This document shows, piece by piece, positions 62,631 through 64,000 of a stretch of 64,000 nt of DNA. The translations under genes and the position numbers were made by a program. The notes beneath the pieces are model-generated. The model made no database searches, was not told the DNA's origin, and saw only the letters and a list, made by a program, of their open reading frames with translations. The DNA is from Chlorohelix sp037138995. GTDB taxonomy: Bacteria > Chloroflexota > Chloroflexia > Chloroheliales > Chloroheliaceae. Numbering within the stretch: the stretch's first letter is position 1; the number at the start of each line of letters is the position of its first letter. The stretch covers positions 1 to 64,000 of the forward strand of contig NZ_JBAXHI010000017.1 of assembly GCF_037138995.1 (NCBI RefSeq), in the 5' to 3' direction.

Positions 62631-64000
62631 CTAGAGCATTTGCTCTATCGTCTCGATTTCAGAGGGCGTTAGTTCATAAAGGGCATAGCTTATTTCGGCG
62701 GTTGTGCTTGTATCAAGCTTAGCCTCGAAAAGCTGCGGGAATTGCTTGAACCTTTCAGGGAACGGTAGTGCTAATTTTTTAACGGGGTTGGCGTAATAAT
62801 CATACTGCCCACCGCCCACCTGTTTGCTATAACTCCGAAATTGCCATGTGGATAGGGACGTATTCAGAAAATGCGCCGCTGCTTGCTCAAATAGCAACCC
62901 TTTCGGCGCGATTCCCTCTTTCGCCGCGTCATTAAATACTACTGAAATCACATCGGTGCTGAAATAGAATTGGCGAGTGTCCAGCGCAAAGCGATTTCGA
63001 GGGGCTTTGTAGGGCGTTATCAACTTGGCAGAGGCTTCAAAGAGAGCGCAAGTCCTCGCCCATTGCAATTCATACCAAGGGAAGGGTTGGCGATAACGCA
63101 ACCGTTGCTCAAGTTGCTGCCGGAATTGCATAAGATAGGAGGCAGTAGCAGGGTAATCTAGTAGGCTCACTCCCGCTTCAAGATATATCAAAAACAGGTC
63201 GTCATTCCATTCCACTATACCGGGTGGCACAATCTGCCCGTTCTTTATGGCAGGTTTGACCACTTCTGCCTCTAACCCACGCGCAATTTCAGCCGTAACC
63301 ATAAAAGCCGCATCCAGTCCGGTTTGCACTCCGGTGCGACACTCAGCAACATGCTCTAGCAAAACGGATTGCTCCCGAATTTTTGCCAAAAGCATTTCTT
63401 CCTGTGGCATCCGGCGCAACCATGCCCAAGGAGCGCTGCCGAGTTTGCGTTGCTCCACCATCTTTTCATTTTCACCCACGCAATAGGTAAGCTCATGTGC
63501 AGGAGCGGGCGGTTTCTTTTCCAGAAATAGCAGGCAATTATCCACCTCTGCCTCGCTGAAAAGACGTTGCCCTCGCATATCTTCCAGCTTTATTACCGTC
63601 ACGCTTTGCGCCAGCCATTCTCGCAAACGCGCCCCAAAAGCCGCTTCTTGCCAGAATCGGGCAGTAATAAAGCCCAAACGCCCACCCGCTTTGAGAATAT
63701 CAATACCGCGACATAAAAAGTAATAGAGCATATCGGCTTTCAGGTTATACGCTTGCGGGTAAGCGTAATTGAAATAGGCTTTTTCAACGCCGCTGTAATC
63801 GTTAAAACCGATATAGGGCGGGTTTCCAAGCGCAACCGCAAAACCGCCTTGCTCGAATACTTCCAGCCATTCCTCACGCCAATTGAAAGGCATTAAGCTT
63901 GCCAGATATGCGCCATCGCCGGGATTATCAAAAAGGTCAAGGTTTTTCAGTTTCTCCGGCGAGTCAGAAATTATCGCGTTTCCGCTCCTAATATGGTGTG
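62631..64000 (-). CDS. Eco57I-type DNA methylase/restriction protein, partial (window edge)
   Basis: The reading frame is open to the window edge, beyond the ATG at 63893; codons upstream (about 63894-64000) continue without a stop, so the gene is truncated here. 'ALGNPPYIGF' is the N6-adenine methyltransferase motif IV, followed by 'LKADMLYYFLCRGIDILKAGGRLGFITARFW'. The C-terminal half (about 190 onward) resembles TaqI-like specificity domains ('AECRTGVQTGLDAAF', 'VKPAIKNGQIVP'). Likely a type IIG restriction-modification enzyme or related methylase. Confidence 0.8.
   Translation of the reverse strand, partial: HHIRSGNAIISDSPEKLKNLDLFDNPGDGAYLASLMPFNWREEWLEVFEQGGFAVALGNPPYIGFNDYSGVEKAYFNYAYPQAYNLKADMLYYFLCRGIDILKAGGRLGFITARFWQEAAFGARLREWLAQSVTVIKLEDMRGQRLFSEAEVDNCLLFLEKKPPAPAHELTYCVGENEKMVEQRKLGSAPWAWLRRMPQEEMLLAKIREQSVLLEHVAECRTGVQTGLDAAFMVTAEIARGLEAEVVKPAIKNGQIVPPGIVEWNDDLFLIYLEAGVSLLDYPATASYLMQFRQQLEQRLRYRQPFPWYELQWARTCALFEASAKLITPYKAPRNRFALDTRQFYFSTDVISVVFNDAAKEGIAPKGLLFEQAAAHFLNTSLSTWQFRSYSKQVGGGQYDYYANPVKKLALPFPERFKQFPQLFEAKLDTSTTAEISYALYELTPSEIETIEQML

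Overview
This window looks like a chromosomal segment of a moderately AT-rich member of the Chloroflexota. The assignment is inferred from gene content: T-box control of valS, an Asp23/DAK2/DegV set next to rpmB, 6-pyruvoyl-tetrahydropterin-synthase-related membrane proteins, a soluble Ser/Thr kinase with PP2C, VWA and FHA neighbours, and frequent GTG/TTG starts. No rRNA, tRNA, CRISPR array or intact insertion sequence was found. Gene density is high and the window ends inside a gene.

Layout. 0-2 kb: a PadR regulator with two candidate ATGT-N8-ACAT operators, then an AmrS-like protein that has lost the three radical-SAM cysteines. 2-7.6 kb: a phosphosignalling cassette made of a Ser/Thr kinase fused to eight PQQ repeats, a PP2C phosphatase, a VWA protein, a zinc-ribbon/FHA protein and a small orphan protein coupled to ispE. 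8.5-14 kb: a leftward pyrimidine operon pyrF-pyrE-pyrC-pyrB-(membrane protein)-pyrD. 14.3-17.4 kb: valS behind a T-box leader with a GTA (Val) specifier. 17.8-25 kb: a thiamine-binding family protein, an orphan, a large hybrid histidine kinase, a metallophosphoesterase and a GAF histidine kinase.

25-30.4 kb: a leftward operon of a UroD-superfamily protein and a peptide-type ABC transporter without ATPases. It is preceded by a clear SAM-I riboswitch with promoter, terminator and antiterminator. 30.5-37.3 kb: an E2-like acyltransferase, an XRE/MmyB regulator and an acetoin-dehydrogenase-type operon (E1 alpha, E1 beta, E2, AcoX-like) without E3. 37-42 kb: a YhdH/AcuI-type oxidoreductase, Mrp/ApbC ATPase, alpha/beta hydrolase, a cysteine-rich unknown protein and a rhodanese. 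42-47 kb: two large polytopic membrane proteins.

47-51.5 kb: a SLATT (DUF4231) two-TM protein coupled to a SLOG/LSDAT protein, then a Xaa-Pro peptidase, a TPR protein and a LipM-like octanoyltransferase. The SLOG-SLATT pair is the best candidate for an unusual system: it matches the architecture predicted for nucleotide-sensing, membrane-acting conflict or stress systems. 51.6-55.3 kb: an LCP-family protein, a WD40 lipoprotein and a TPR protein. 55.7-60.2 kb: two DegV (FakB-like) proteins, a DAK2 (FakA-like) protein, Asp23 and divergent rpmB. 60.4-64 kb: an Hsp70-like ATPase, a TetR regulator with a perfect 26-bp palindrome upstream, and an Eco57I-type DNA methylase/restriction gene running off the right edge.

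Functionally, several genes converge on lipoylated 2-oxoacid dehydrogenase metabolism (E1/E2, LipM), one-carbon/SAM homeostasis (SAM riboswitch operon) and envelope/lipid work (FakAB, LCP, membrane glycosyltransferase-like proteins).
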